This document shows, piece by piece, positions 63,542 through 64,000 of a stretch of 64,000 bases of DNA. Made by a program: the position numbers and the translations under genes. Within the stretch, counting starts at the first letter, position 1. Every line of letters begins with the position of its first letter. Source of the stretch: Apteryx mantelli (taxonomy: Eukaryota > Chordata > Aves > Apterygiformes > Apterygidae); contig NC_090020.1 of assembly GCF_036417845.1 (NCBI RefSeq), positions 33,464,425-33,528,424 on the forward strand, written 5' to 3'. Under the pieces are notes generated by a model. That model was not told where the DNA came from. It ran no database searches and saw only the letters and a program-made list of their open reading frames with translations.

Positions 63542-64000
63542 CTGTAACACATGTGTTTTCATGACCAAAATTGTTCCCATTTGAATCCAAGTCAAAGCAA
63601 TTAAAATTATTTCTCAAAAAACAACTTTAAAAGATGATTACTTCAAGATAATTACTATTACAGCAAAATAATTACATTGAGTGATTATTTCCCATCTTGC
63701 AGGTGATAATAACAAAACATAATATAGATTATGCTAACTGATGATCCAAAACTAAAATTACTCCAATTACACTTTTCAGTAAAACTAATATGTTCAACTT
63801 TTAATGTTAAAAAGGACAGGCATATTTGAAAAAAAAAATCACAAAAACTCCTCATGGCAAAAGCTAATGCCAAAATGAATATCATGTTCTGACATACACT
63901 CTTAAAACATTTTCCTTTGAAGCACACTCTCAAAATAAGTTTTCATCCTTCAAACTGTAATATACTGCAAGATTTTTCCTCAGACTCCATTTAAAATAAA
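63542..64000 (-). other. CDC14B: CDC14B intron, continues beyond the window
   Basis: AT-rich. I searched for the preceding CDC14B exon (the part ending in the human YIPFR segment) and did not find it, so it must lie past 64000. Confidence 0.7.

Noticed and set aside
1-64000. CRISPR arrays, bacterial operons, phage or integrated viral systems
   Set aside because: The window is plainly vertebrate nuclear DNA with spliced genes. No regularly spaced repeats, operon structure or viral genes were seen.
1-64000. tRNA, rRNA or microRNA genes
   Set aside because: No tRNA-like box sequences or rRNA segments were recognised by eye. Small hairpins were not testable without folding software.

Overview
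The window is vertebrate nuclear DNA, most likely from a bird or another sauropsid. It has intron-rich genes with GT-AG introns, CpG-island promoters and few interspersed repeats. The one clear transposon is a decayed CR1/L3-type LINE, and nothing primate- or rodent-like is present. Three orthologues are recognisable from conserved peptides and matching splice phases: ZNF367 (first exon only, minus strand), HABP4 (complete, plus strand) and CDC14B (3' part, minus strand). This order matches human 9q22, a segment corresponding to the avian Z chromosome, so sex linkage is likely if the source is a bird. That last point is inference.

Layout. Positions 1-1025 are the start of ZNF367 intron 1. ZNF367 coding exon 1 lies at 1026-1382 inside a CpG island (about 470-2600) that carries two E2F-like motifs, five CCAAT boxes and a (GGGCA)n tract. 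From 2600 to 8900 is AT-rich intergenic DNA with no gene seen. HABP4 starts in a second CpG island (about 8920-9950) and has eight coding exons from 9514 to 33364. All exon junction phases agree and give a 394-residue protein. A decayed CR1/L3 LINE lies antisense in HABP4 intron 5. From about 33880 to 40460 is the tail-to-tail spacer to CDC14B, with a small GC-rich island (38250-39240) that has exon-like splice sites. The CDC14B 3'UTR probably covers about 40470-43985. Nine coding exons run from 43986 up to 63541, and the 5' exons lie beyond the window.

The genes do not form an operon or pathway. ZNF367 is a zinc-finger transcription factor. HABP4 is an RGG-box RNA- and hyaluronan-binding protein of the SERBP1 family. 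CDC14B is a nuclear dual-specificity phosphatase. ZNF367 and HABP4 are head to head but 8 kb apart, with separate CpG islands. HABP4 and CDC14B are convergent.

I found no previously undescribed system. The most notable unexplained features are a 28-bp perfect palindrome close to HABP4 exon 3, a strongly G-quadruplex-prone pentamer repeat in the ZNF367 CpG island, an AT-rich homeodomain-like cluster inside the HABP4 CpG island, three consecutive frame-symmetric HABP4 exons, a NAGNAG acceptor at the last CDC14B exon, and the exon-like GC island between HABP4 and CDC14B.
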